From: Ignavibacterium sp.
Lineage (GTDB): Bacteria; Bacteroidota; Ignavibacteria; Ignavibacteriales; Ignavibacteriaceae
Assembly (NCBI GenBank): GCA_032027145.1
Contig: JAVSMP010000001.1
Coordinates: 896,903 to 960,902, forward strand
DNA length: 64,000 bases
Direction of reading: 5' to 3'
The notes beneath the pieces are model-generated. The model ran no database searches. It worked only from the letters and a program-made list of their open reading frames with translations, and had not been told where the DNA came from. The translations under genes were made by a program, and so were the position numbers. Below are positions 1-8,736 of this stretch, one piece after another (positions within the stretch are counted from its first letter, which is position 1; each line of letters opens with the position of its first letter).

Positions 1-42
1 CGTGTAATCCTTAACAAATAAAATTTGATAACGGAGATAAAA

Positions 43-1299
43 ATGAAAATTATAATTAAAATGATATTATTAATAACATTGATCTCAACAATTTCCTATG
101 GACAAAATATGTGGTTGAGAGGCAAAATAGATCTTGGAAGTTTACATATGATGAGTAATCTTTCTGTTGATAGCATAAAACAGATTATCGTTACTGTTGA
201 CCTTGAATCTCAAAATCTTCTTTATCCTGCTTCCGTTAAGTATTTATATTATATTCAATCAGATGCAGAATTTCTATTAGATAATTTAAACTCTGAGATC
301 GATACATCCTTATCGGTAAGTGAAAATTCTGCATACTGGTATAAAGTATATACAAATATTTTCTTTAGAGGGTTACTTGGGGATAATATGGCAGTTGAAA
401 AAATGAAAATCATAGCAAATCATGCAACTTATTTAACGCGCTTACTTGCAATACGAACACTTGCAGAAATTGGAATTTACGATAACTATAGTTTTGTTAT
501 TGCTGGATATAATGATTCCCCTGAGTTATTCATTAACTTGCTTGCTTGGTATGGGAATGATAGCAGATATAAAGAAGAGGTTAAATCAATAATAATGAAC
601 AAAATTGTTTCATCAAGTACAACCTCACAGGTAATTATGCTTGCATATGATCTAAATATTTTTTCTAATGAGGGAACGATTTTATTAGATACTTACTTTG
701 AAAACAATTTAGGTGAACAAAGATATGACTACTTTTTTGAATTGGGTATAATAGATAAAGATGGTCAACCAGAAAGAAGTATCTTCGCATTACAGAATGA
801 AAACAATGACACGCTGAGAGCGAAATATTTGCCTAATCCATTCGAAGTATTGAATTATGGTTTTGAATCTAAAAGGTATATTGAACCAAGTTTTATTAAT
901 TTATTAAAACAATTGAGTATATCTGATACAAACTCACTAACATATCGCTCGAAAAAGCAATTTCTTTTATTGTTCGTACCAGCTCAACCAGATTCGTTGA
1001 AACCGACTATCGATTTATTAGATAACTTAAATAATTATGTTGATAGCGTTTTTAACTACACTTGGCTCGGCGATTTAACTTTCTCCAACGAACTCAAAAA
1101 CATTTTAACCACAGCCAAAACAAACTTACAAAACGGCGACTCACTTGCTTGCAGAGTTCAGGTAAAAGCATTCCAGGATTTAGTGGATAATGTTTATAAG
1201 GACTCACTAAACACAGACCCTCGCTTTGTAACAATAGAAGGCTGGAAATTTCTTTACTGGAATGCACAATACATTTTAGACAGATTGCCAAAGCCTTAA
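43..1299 (+). CDS. secreted alpha-helical protein, FIMAH-like C-terminus
   Basis: An exported protein of unknown function, 418 residues. I start it at the ATG at 43, which has ACGGAGAT just upstream; an in-frame TTG at 25 would only add six residues before a good signal peptide (MKIIIKMILLITLIS..., cleavage near SYGQ-N). Residues about 100-200 look like helical HEAT-type repeats (short helices with regular Leu/Ile/Ala). The last 90 residues (LLDNLNNYVDSVF ... YILDRLP) resemble the small helical FIMAH domain found at the end of secreted enzymes; this is an impression from the pattern, not a search. From about base 1060 the codon use changes (more C in third positions), fitting a separately acquired C-terminal module. 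No T9SS sorting domain is visible. Confidence 0.75.
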   Translation: MKIIIKMILLITLISTISYGQNMWLRGKIDLGSLHMMSNLSVDSIKQIIVTVDLESQNLLYPASVKYLYYIQSDAEFLLDNLNSEIDTSLSVSENSAYWYKVYTNIFFRGLLGDNMAVEKMKIIANHATYLTRLLAIRTLAEIGIYDNYSFVIAGYNDSPELFINLLAWYGNDSRYKEEVKSIIMNKIVSSSTTSQVIMLAYDLNIFSNEGTILLDTYFENNLGEQRYDYFFELGIIDKDGQPERSIFALQNENNDTLRAKYLPNPFEVLNYGFESKRYIEPSFINLLKQLSISDTNSLTYRSKKQFLLLFVPAQPDSLKPTIDLLDNLNNYVDSVFNYTWLGDLTFSNELKNILTTAKTNLQNGDSLACRVQVKAFQDLVDNVYKDSLNTDPRFVTIEGWKFLYWNAQYILDRLPKP

Positions 1300-1344
1300 T
1301 CTTATTTAGTTAAATAGCGACTACTTCTTATCATATTATTGATT

Positions 1345-1384
1345 GATCTGTTTACATCAGTTTAATCTGTTCGATCCGTGTGCC
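1345..1384 (-). repeat. GGATTA-rich intergenic repeat, copy 1
   Basis: Read on the minus strand this 40-base stretch is built of about 10-base units of the type CACGGATcgA, ACAGATTAAA, CTGATGTAAA, CAGATC. Similar units occur at 10201-10240 and 23709-23750 in other intergenic gaps. It lies in the convergent gap between the first gene and the DUF1684 gene. No coding potential seen. Confidence 0.5.
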
Positions 1385-1489
1385 ATTTATTCGGCTTTAT
1401 GAAAAGATATTTTCGTTAGGAAGAATAGAAAACTTTAGCGCCTTTTGTCCAAACAAAATCTCAAATAAATCCTGAGGATATTTGGAGCG

Positions 1490-2386
1490 CTAATGCCCTT
1501 CTCCATAAACCTTTTCACCAGCTTCAATTCTTAGCTTAAGATAATTTTGTAACGGAGGCAAAGGACACGTTGCATATTTTGTGAATACACAGGGGGGATT
1601 ATAAGCTTTATTAAAATCCAGGTTAATTGTACCGGTTGAATCAGGTTTATTAACATACAAAAATCTTCCACCGCCGTAAGTTTCATCGCCGCTTGTCTGG
1701 TCTGCAATTATTAAGAAGAGTTTATCGCCGCCTTCATCCACAGCATCAATTCTGTATGTTTTTCCATCACGGTCAAATACAACTGCGCCGGGGGATTTTT
1801 CCTTATCGATTTGTCCGAGAACATTTGGAACCATAATTTCCCTGGGCGGAATGTATGCCTCAAATTTTGCTTGTATATTCCAGCTCTGATCAATTGGAAA
1901 TCTCTCAACTCCATTAAAGTTTTTTACAAGCTCTGAGTTAAGATCACGTGCTCTGATGCCATACAAAGTATCTCTGATAATCAGATTAAATTTTATAGAT
2001 CCAATTTGTAAAATTGTCATATCCTTTCTTTGGTCATCAATCATAATTACTTCTTTAACAGGATTGTTATTATGCAGCACCTTTATTCCATCGTTTGCTT
2101 TAAATGTTACAACAGTATCATTAAACAAAAAAGACCCTATATGCTCAGGCAGCTTGGAAGATTCAATAACAATGTCATTATCTTTTGAAGTTCCGAAAGT
2201 ATTTTCGCCGGGTTTTAACCAGAATCTTCCTATAAGATTAAGCCAGCCATCATCGGCTTTTAATCTTGAAGTTCTTTTTGCATCCCATTCGTTTATTTCT
2301 TTTACATAATTTGGATCTGCTTCCGGCTTCTGAGTGCAGGAGAAAATGATATTCAGGGTAATTAGTAAAACAAAAATTCTTGACAT
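1490..2386 (-). CDS. DUF1684 family lipoprotein
   Basis: A 298-residue envelope protein of the DUF1684 family. It begins with a lipoprotein signal (MSRIFVLLITLNIIFSC, lipid-attached Cys17), so it is probably anchored in a membrane facing the periplasm. Family features that can be seen are the N-terminal WDAKR..RLKADDGWLNLIG..WL block, the central PF..Y.PP region (EAYIPPREI) and the C-terminal FNKAYNPPCVFTKYATCPLPP..N block. The biochemical role of the family is unknown. It stands alone, converging on the first gene, with its promoter region shared with no neighbour: the kinase gene upstream is on the same strand 57 bases away. Confidence 0.85.
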   Translation of the reverse strand: MSRIFVLLITLNIIFSCTQKPEADPNYVKEINEWDAKRTSRLKADDGWLNLIGRFWLKPGENTFGTSKDNDIVIESSKLPEHIGSFLFNDTVVTFKANDGIKVLHNNNPVKEVIMIDDQRKDMTILQIGSIKFNLIIRDTLYGIRARDLNSELVKNFNGVERFPIDQSWNIQAKFEAYIPPREIMVPNVLGQIDKEKSPGAVVFDRDGKTYRIDAVDEGGDKLFLIIADQTSGDETYGGGRFLYVNKPDSTGTINLDFNKAYNPPCVFTKYATCPLPPLQNYLKLRIEAGEKVYGEGH

Positions 2387-2443
2387 AGATCATCTCAATT
2401 TTATTTAATCAAAAGTAATAACTTAATGTAGAAACATGCAATG

Positions 2444-4990
2444 CTATTCATCAATTGGAAATATAATTGTATAACTAACACCTGTTTCTTTATTCAGCGT
2501 TATTGTTCCATTAAGTTGTTTTGCTAACATAGAGACAAGCTGTGTCCCTAAACCGGCTGAATTTTCAATATCAAAATCTTCAGAAACCCCGATACCATTA
2601 TCTGAAACTGTGATGTTAACTTTTTTATCAATTAGCTCCAGCGATATGGTTATTATTCCGTCTCTTTCATCTGGAAAGGCATATTTTAATGAATTAGTAA
2701 CAAGTTCACTTACAATTAGTCCCACCGAAGTAGCGTTCCGGGTTGTAGTAAATACATTATCGTAGAATTGCTGCACTTTTACTTTTTCATAATTCTTAAT
2801 GTATGTTAGTGAAAGAGTATCAGTTAATTGTCTTAAGTAAGCACCAAGATTAATTTTTTTAGATACTCCGCTGTCATTTAAGATTGAATACATCTGTGCC
2901 AGTGCTGTTATCCTCATTTCAATATTTTCCAGGACTTTGCTTGCCTTAGGATCTTTAATTTTATCCCGCTCAATAAAGATTAAAGATTTTATAAGATTAA
3001 AACTGTTTTTAACCCTATGGAGTAATTCTTTATGGAGCGCTTCTTTTTCAGCCGCCGCATTTCTAAGAGCAATCTCAGCATTCCTTTTTTCGGTAATATC
3101 ATTAACATAACCCCAGAACTCGACGAGAGTATCATTTTTATCAAATATACCGATAATGTTTTCAAGTGTATAAATTTTTTTCCCGTTTTTAGTTATCACT
3201 TCTGCTCTAAAATCATTTAGCTTTCTTTCTTTACGAAGTAGATTTAAGAAATCTATCCTTTTTTGCGGATTGTCGTAATGTTCTACCGGATTGCTGGAAA
3301 GAAGTTCTTCAATACTGTTGTATTCCATCATTTTAACGTATGCCTGATTGCAGGCTTTTATTTTGCCCTCGGGAGTTGAAATAAAAATACCGCTTAAATC
3401 TTCTTCAAAAAACCTGCGATATTTTTCTTCGCTCTGTTTTAATTCTTCTTCGTACTTAATACGCTCTGAAATATCTCCATAGGCAACTGCAACGCCATAA
3501 TCTTTTAGGGGAATTGGAGCAGCAGTAACATTTATCCAGGCTATTTCCTCATCCTTTTTAACTATACCCATTTGAACATTTTCAACAAGGCGATTTTCTT
3601 TAAGTGCGATCACACTAGCATATTCCTCAGGCAGCATAATCGATCCATTGGTTTTGATTATATACCATTCTTTGCTGTCTATCTGTCTTGAGTTCTGCTC
3701 CTGTGTTGTTATTCCAAGGAGTCTTTCAGCTTGTTTATTGCTTTCAAGTATATTGCCCGCCTGATCAGAAACGGTAATTCCAAGTGGAAACGAATCAAAC
3801 AATACCTGATATTTAACAAGGCTTGTTTGCAGTGCTTCTTCAACTCTTTTTCTTTCGGTTATATCAATTGCTGTAAAAGTAACCCCAGCTGTAATATCTT
3901 CAAGATTAAGTGGTATTGAGCTTAACAGAATATTTATAATGCTGCCGTCTTTTCTTTGCCATCGTGTTTCAACAGTTCCAATTCCGTGGTTTGCAATTTG
4001 ATCGTATTTAGCACTGCCAACATATTCAAATTCTTCCTGTGTCGGATAAAGGACCCTTGCGCTTTTACCAACCAACTCATCACAGGAGTAACCAAGCATA
4101 GAGCAAATTCTTTCGTTTACTTCAATAAGAATCCTGTTCGAAGTAAGTCCGAAACCAATTGGTGCGGCTTTAAATATACTTTGTAATTTATTTTTATTTT
4201 TTCTTAAAGATTCCTCAGCCAGTTTTTTTTCGTTAATATCTATATGAACACCCAAAGCTCTCAGGGGCTCCCCTTTTTTATCTCTTTCAAAAATTTTTCC
4301 CCAATTAAGAATCCACTTATAAGAACCATCTTTACATCTTAGTCTGTGTTCAACTTTTAAATACTCTGTTAAACCCTTATGATGTTTTTCTGTTTCCTTG
4401 ATTACATATTCATAATCATCCGGATGAATAATCCCTTTCCAAAAATCAAGTGAACCGGAAGCTTCGTTTAGCTCATATCCAAGCATTGCAAACCAATTAT
4501 CATTCCTGTAAACTTGTTGTGTTCTAAAGTTCATATCCCATAATCCGATGCCTGTACCTTCTAACGACATATTAAGTCTTCTCACATTTTCAAGCATTGT
4601 GGTATGTGCATTAAAAAGTTTAAATGCTGTTTTGATGGTTGCAAGCAGCACTGCTTCTCCGGTGTTTTTAACAAAAAATCCATAAGAAGTGATTTTTTCA
4701 GTTCTTTCTACAATTTCACTTTCGGCATGATTTAAGAAAAACACAACAGGAATTTCGCGGCTTTGAAGAATAATTTGAGCTGCTTCGATTCCATCAATTC
4801 CCTTCCCCAGATCAATGTCCATTAAAATTAAATCTATTTCTTTATTTTCTGATGCAATGACAACTGCTTCTTCTCCTTTGTATGCAATTATCACCTCATA
4901 GCCGTGTTTTTTCAGAGTATTGGCTTCTGTCATTGCAATTGTTGGTTCATCTTCAACAAGTAGAATAGTTTTTGTGGTTTTTATTATCAT
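2444..4990 (-). CDS. receiver-PAS(x4)-histidine kinase, HisKA_2 type
   Basis: An 848-residue signalling protein with an N-terminal receiver domain (residues 1-130, acidic pair E13/D14, phospho-acceptor D58 in LILMDID, K108), four PAS domains (about 139-262, 263-388, 389-515, 516-640) and a C-terminal kinase core. The kinase has His658 in the HisKA_2 motif LHKELLHRVKN and a HATPase domain with N766 (ELVTNSLKYAF) and SDNGIG at 796-801. There is no membrane segment, so it is cytoplasmic, with PAS domains as likely ligand or redox sensors. The receiver lacks the usual Thr/Ser switch residue (Leu86 in VVFFLNHAE) and has Asn instead of Pro after the Lys, so its switching may be altered. HisKA_2 kinases usually signal to separate regulators; no regulator gene is adjacent. 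Confidence 0.9.
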   Translation of the reverse strand: MIIKTTKTILLVEDEPTIAMTEANTLKKHGYEVIIAYKGEEAVVIASENKEIDLILMDIDLGKGIDGIEAAQIILQSREIPVVFFLNHAESEIVERTEKITSYGFFVKNTGEAVLLATIKTAFKLFNAHTTMLENVRRLNMSLEGTGIGLWDMNFRTQQVYRNDNWFAMLGYELNEASGSLDFWKGIIHPDDYEYVIKETEKHHKGLTEYLKVEHRLRCKDGSYKWILNWGKIFERDKKGEPLRALGVHIDINEKKLAEESLRKNKNKLQSIFKAAPIGFGLTSNRILIEVNERICSMLGYSCDELVGKSARVLYPTQEEFEYVGSAKYDQIANHGIGTVETRWQRKDGSIINILLSSIPLNLEDITAGVTFTAIDITERKRVEEALQTSLVKYQVLFDSFPLGITVSDQAGNILESNKQAERLLGITTQEQNSRQIDSKEWYIIKTNGSIMLPEEYASVIALKENRLVENVQMGIVKKDEEIAWINVTAAPIPLKDYGVAVAYGDISERIKYEEELKQSEEKYRRFFEEDLSGIFISTPEGKIKACNQAYVKMMEYNSIEELLSSNPVEHYDNPQKRIDFLNLLRKERKLNDFRAEVITKNGKKIYTLENIIGIFDKNDTLVEFWGYVNDITEKRNAEIALRNAAAEKEALHKELLHRVKNSFNLIKSLIFIERDKIKDPKASKVLENIEMRITALAQMYSILNDSGVSKKINLGAYLRQLTDTLSLTYIKNYEKVKVQQFYDNVFTTTRNATSVGLIVSELVTNSLKYAFPDERDGIITISLELIDKKVNITVSDNGIGVSEDFDIENSAGLGTQLVSMLAKQLNGTITLNKETGVSYTIIFPIDE

Positions 4991-5165
4991 AAAGTTTATT
5001 GCTAAATAACGTAATCTCTTATGCCTGCTTAATTAAACCTTCTATTGAAAAATATTTGAATATCTTTACAACGCAAAAGTAATTTAATTATCGCAAATAA
5101 TGTTTAAATAATTGAGATAAATTAGCATTGTTAAAAATTGATGATTATTAAAACATATCGGTTAT

Positions 5166-6614
5166 ATGGATAAAGCAGAAATAATTCTAAAAAATTATTT
5201 TGGTTTCGAATCTTTTAGAGGTTTACAAGAGACCATAATTAAGCGGATAACTGAAGAAAGAAAACATTCTTTAGTTCTAATGCCAACCGGCAGCGGAAAA
5301 TCTTTATGTTATCAGATACCAGCACTTTATTTTGAAAATAAAACCATTGTAATAAGTCCGCTGATTGCTTTAATGCAGGATCAGGTTGATGCTTTAAGAA
5401 AGAAAAATGTACCGGCAGCTTTTATAAATTCTACTCTTTCAAAGCAAGAACGGGAAAAAGGGTTGGAAGATTTTTTAAATGGGAGTATCAAAATACTTTA
5501 TGTAACGCCGGAAAGATTCCGTAAAAAAGATTTTGTTGAAAAACTAAAAACCGTTAAAATTGATTTGCTTGCTGTTGATGAGGCGCATTGTATTTCGGAA
5601 TGGGGACATGATTTTCGCCCTGATTATTCGCGTATAGGAGAGTTCAGAAAAATACTTGGTAATCCGCTTACCATTGCACTAACAGCTACTGCCACTAAAG
5701 ATGTTCAGGCAGATATTATATTAAAACTCAATCTCAAAACTGATGAAGTAAAAATATTTCATCAGGGAATTGAGCGCCCAAATCTCAGATTAGAAGCAGC
5801 AGATGTTTTTGATGATAAAGAAAAGTTAAAAGAAATTTGTTCAACATTAGAAAAATATGACGGAAGTGGAATTATATATTTTTCACTTATTAAAACTCTT
5901 GAAAGATTTTCTGAGATTATTGGTGATAAAGGATTTGAGCATGGAGTTTACCATGGTAAGCTGGAAGATAGGCAGAGAAAACAAATGCAAAGAGACTTTC
6001 TAAATGGTAAACAAAAACTCATTCTTGCAACAAATGCATTTGGAATGGGAATAGATAAAGCAGATATAAGATTTGTCATTCATGCTGAAGTTCCTTCGTC
6101 AATTGAATCATATTATCAGGAAATTGGCAGAGCAGGCAGAGACGGAAAAGATTCATTGTGTTTACTGCTTTACAATCAGGAAGACCTATACACACAAATG
6201 GAGTTTATTAAATGGTCAAATCCGGATGCGGATTTTTATTTTGCCCTTTACAATTTGTTACAGCGGGATATTGGATTGATAAACTCAAGCGGGATTGATT
6301 ATTTACGTGAACAAATGAGCTTTAAAAACAGGAATGATTTTAGAATTGAAACTGCAATTGCAATGTTAGATCGTTATGGGGTAACTGAAGGAGAAATTGA
6401 ACAGAAAAATCTTAAAGTTATTGAGTCTCTTCCAGCAATTTTGCTGGATGAAGATTACCTTAAAGAAAAATTATTAAACGACAATAAAAAACTTCTTTCG
6501 ATGGTAAACTACTTTAGAAACGAAAAATGCAGGCGTATTTTTATTTCGGATTATTTTGGTTTTCCTGGAGAAAAACCTTGTGGCAATTGCGATAATTGTA
6601 GCTTAAATCCATAG
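5166..6614 (+). CDS. recQ: ATP-dependent DNA helicase RecQ, short form
   Basis: A 3'-5' DNA helicase of the RecQ family used in recombination and repair, 482 residues. Visible motifs are motif 0 (FGFESFRGLQ), Walker A MPTGSGKS (Lys45), DEAH at 138-141 followed by the RecQ aromatic loop HCISEWGHDFRPDY, SAT-like ALTATAT, and motif VI QEIGRAGRDG. The zinc-binding cysteines of the RQC region are C455, C472, C475 and C478. The protein ends right after the last Cys, so the winged-helix and HRDC domains of longer RecQ proteins (about 600 residues) are missing; this short form is common in Bacteroidota. Transcribed divergently from the histidine kinase gene. Confidence 0.95.
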   Translation: MDKAEIILKNYFGFESFRGLQETIIKRITEERKHSLVLMPTGSGKSLCYQIPALYFENKTIVISPLIALMQDQVDALRKKNVPAAFINSTLSKQEREKGLEDFLNGSIKILYVTPERFRKKDFVEKLKTVKIDLLAVDEAHCISEWGHDFRPDYSRIGEFRKILGNPLTIALTATATKDVQADIILKLNLKTDEVKIFHQGIERPNLRLEAADVFDDKEKLKEICSTLEKYDGSGIIYFSLIKTLERFSEIIGDKGFEHGVYHGKLEDRQRKQMQRDFLNGKQKLILATNAFGMGIDKADIRFVIHAEVPSSIESYYQEIGRAGRDGKDSLCLLLYNQEDLYTQMEFIKWSNPDADFYFALYNLLQRDIGLINSSGIDYLREQMSFKNRNDFRIETAIAMLDRYGVTEGEIEQKNLKVIESLPAILLDEDYLKEKLLNDNKKLLSMVNYFRNEKCRRIFISDYFGFPGEKPCGNCDNCSLNP

Positions 6615-6681
6615 ACAAACACAAACTTTTTTGATTATAATCACAAAAAACAGTTTTTAATGTATTATTAATATCTCTGGC

Positions 6682-6713
6682 TTGACAAATGCGTGTCATA
6701 ACACATATCTTTG
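6682..6713 (+). promoter_or_regulatory. promoter of the YceI-like gene with internal palindrome
   Basis: TTGACA (6682-6687), an 18-base spacer and TATCTTTG (6706-6713) fit the Bacteroidota promoter pattern (-33 TTG, -7 TAnnTTTG). The spacer holds the inverted repeat GTGT-CATA-ACAC (6693-6704), placed where a repressor could block polymerase. The start codon is 40 bases downstream, after AAAGGAG. The pattern is read by eye only. Confidence 0.5.
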
Positions 6714-6752
6714 ACTAAAATTTAAAACAATTAATTAAAGGAGAATATTTTT

Positions 6753-7277
6753 ATGACAATATGGAAAGTTGATCCGGCACATAGCGAAATTAAATTCAAA
6801 GTAAAACACCTTGTGGTTTCTACTGTTACAGGTCAGTTCAATTCCTTTTCCGGCACAGTTGAGTCAGAAAAAGCAGATTTTTCTGATGCTAAAATTTCTT
6901 TCGAAGCTGATGTAAACAGCATAAATACAAAGAATGAACAAAGAGACGGACACTTAAAATCAGCAGACTTTTTCGATGCTGCTAACCACCCCAAGCTTAC
7001 ATTCGTTTCAAAATCAATATCAAAAAAATCAGATCAGGATTATGTTGTTATTGGAGACATAACTATTCGTGGAACAAAGAAAGAGATTTCTTTGAACGTT
7101 ACTTATAATGGGTCAACAAAGGGGTTTGGCGGTGTTGATGTTGCAGGATTTGAAATATCTGGAAAACTAAATCGTTTTGATTTTGGTTTACAATGGAATG
7201 CCTTAACTGAAGCTGGCGGTATTGTGGTCAGTGACGAAGTTAAGATTGAAATTTCAGCCGAGTTAAATAAGGCCTAA
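6753..7277 (+). CDS. YceI-like family protein (cytoplasmic form)
   Basis: A 174-residue protein of the YceI lipocalin-like family. These small beta-barrels bind isoprenoid-type lipids; the function varies between members. The family start W.VDPAHSEIKFKVKHL and the later blocks EADVNSINTKNEQRDGHLKSADFFD and GDITIRG are all present. There is no signal peptide, unlike the periplasmic E. coli protein, so this one should stay in the cytoplasm. It is a single gene with a clear ribosome site (AAAGGAG) and its own promoter, followed by a strong inverted repeat. Confidence 0.92.
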   Translation: MTIWKVDPAHSEIKFKVKHLVVSTVTGQFNSFSGTVESEKADFSDAKISFEADVNSINTKNEQRDGHLKSADFFDAANHPKLTFVSKSISKKSDQDYVVIGDITIRGTKKEISLNVTYNGSTKGFGGVDVAGFEISGKLNRFDFGLQWNALTEAGGIVVSDEVKIEISAELNKA

Positions 7278-7290
7278 AAACTGCTATGTT

Positions 7291-7318
7291 TTCCATCAGA
7301 GCACTTGCTCTGATGGAA
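7291..7318. terminator. perfect inverted repeat after the YceI-like gene
   Basis: TTCCATCAGAGCA at 7291-7303 and its exact complement at 7306-7318 form a long hairpin 14 bases after the stop codon. There is no long T-run after it, so it may stabilise the 3' end or act as a weak terminator. Confidence 0.55.
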
Positions 7319-7428
7319 TTAAATATCTGCCCTTAATTCTTTTTACTTACCGCTCATAAAAGTTATTCTTAAATAACACTTCACAATTTGTATTTTTAAA
7401 TCAATCGTTTAATTATTTAAGGAAAATT

Positions 7429-8736
7429 ATGAAGTACATTTTTGTTTTTCTGTTTTCTGCTGTTTCACTTTTTGCACAAGTTAAAGCAGATGATGTAAAA
7501 TCGTTTACACTCAAAAACGGGATGAAAATTTTTGTTCTTGAGGATCATTCAATTCCAAATGCAAATATGTATCTGTTTTTTAAAGTCGGTTCTAGGAACG
7601 AATATACAGGTATTACCGGCATTTCACATTTCTTTGAGCACATGATGTTTAATGGTGCAAAAAAATACGGACCTAAAGAATTTGATCGTGTTATGGAAGC
7701 AAATGGAGGGTCTAATAATGCATATACTTCCGAGAACATCACTGCTTATACTGATTGGTTTCCTTCAAGCTCATTAGAAGTGATATTTGATCTTGAAGCA
7801 GACAGAATTGCCAATCTGAATTTTGATCCTAAAATGATAGAAAGCGAACGCGGTGTAATTCTTTCTGAAAGGAGCACTGGCTTAGAAAATAATCCGCTTG
7901 AACAATTGTGGCAGGAGGTGCAAGCCGCAGCGTTTATTGCACATCCTTATCAGTGGCCAGTTATTGGTTGGGAATCTGATATTAAAAACTGGACCAAGGA
8001 AGATCTGGAAAATTATTTTCATACTTATTATGCACCCAATAATTGTGTTGCAGTTATCAGCGGTGATGTAAAATTAAATGAAGTAAAGAAACTTGCAGAA
8101 AAATATTTTCAACCGATCCCTTCCGGACCAAAACCAAGAAGTCTGCACACAGTAGAACCCGAGCAAACAGGGGAAAGAAGAGTCTTCGTTAAGCGGGAAG
8201 TTCCTAATGCTTATTTAATGATTACTTATCACGTTCCACAATCAGGTACAGAAGATTATTACGCCCTTGATTTACTTAGCTCAATTTTGTCGGAAGGAGA
8301 ATCTTCCAGACTCTACAGTTCGCTTGTTGATGATAAACAGCTCGCATTAGAAGTTGGAGCATTTTATTCCGAAGCATTTGATCCAACTTTGTTTTATTTA
8401 TATGGTATATGCAGCGATGGTGTTAAAGCCAGTGAATTGGAAAATGCTATCCAGTCTGAGATTGATAAAATTATAAATGATGGAATTAGTGAAGATGAGC
8501 TGCAGAAAGTAAAAAACCAGAAGCTAATGTCTTTTTACAGAACTACTGAAACAATAAATGGAATGTCCAATACCATTGGAACTTATGAACTGTTTTTTGG
8601 CGATTACAAAAAAATGTTTACAGCTCCGGATGATTACAAAAAAGTTACAGCCGGTGATATTAAAAATATTGCAGTAAAATATTTTTCAAGACAAAACAGA
8701 ACAGTTGGGGTGTTAAACACGGAGGAAGACAAATGA
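7429..8736 (+). CDS. M16 family zinc metallopeptidase (catalytic partner)
   Basis: A secreted peptidase of the pitrilysin/M16B family, 435 residues. The signal peptide is MKYIFVFLFSAVSLFA. The inverted zinc motif HxxEH is present as HFFEH (His67, Glu70, His71), and the third ligand probably lies in the EADRIANL segment. The second half holds the Y..SR.......G family region as ESSRLYSSLVDD. M16B proteins work as pairs of half-clams; the next gene overlaps this one by four bases (ATGA) and supplies the half that lacks the zinc motif. The pair probably degrades peptides in the periplasm. Confidence 0.93.
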   Translation: MKYIFVFLFSAVSLFAQVKADDVKSFTLKNGMKIFVLEDHSIPNANMYLFFKVGSRNEYTGITGISHFFEHMMFNGAKKYGPKEFDRVMEANGGSNNAYTSENITAYTDWFPSSSLEVIFDLEADRIANLNFDPKMIESERGVILSERSTGLENNPLEQLWQEVQAAAFIAHPYQWPVIGWESDIKNWTKEDLENYFHTYYAPNNCVAVISGDVKLNEVKKLAEKYFQPIPSGPKPRSLHTVEPEQTGERRVFVKREVPNAYLMITYHVPQSGTEDYYALDLLSSILSEGESSRLYSSLVDDKQLALEVGAFYSEAFDPTLFYLYGICSDGVKASELENAIQSEIDKIINDGISEDELQKVKNQKLMSFYRTTETINGMSNTIGTYELFFGDYKKMFTAPDDYKKVTAGDIKNIAVKYFSRQNRTVGVLNTEEDK

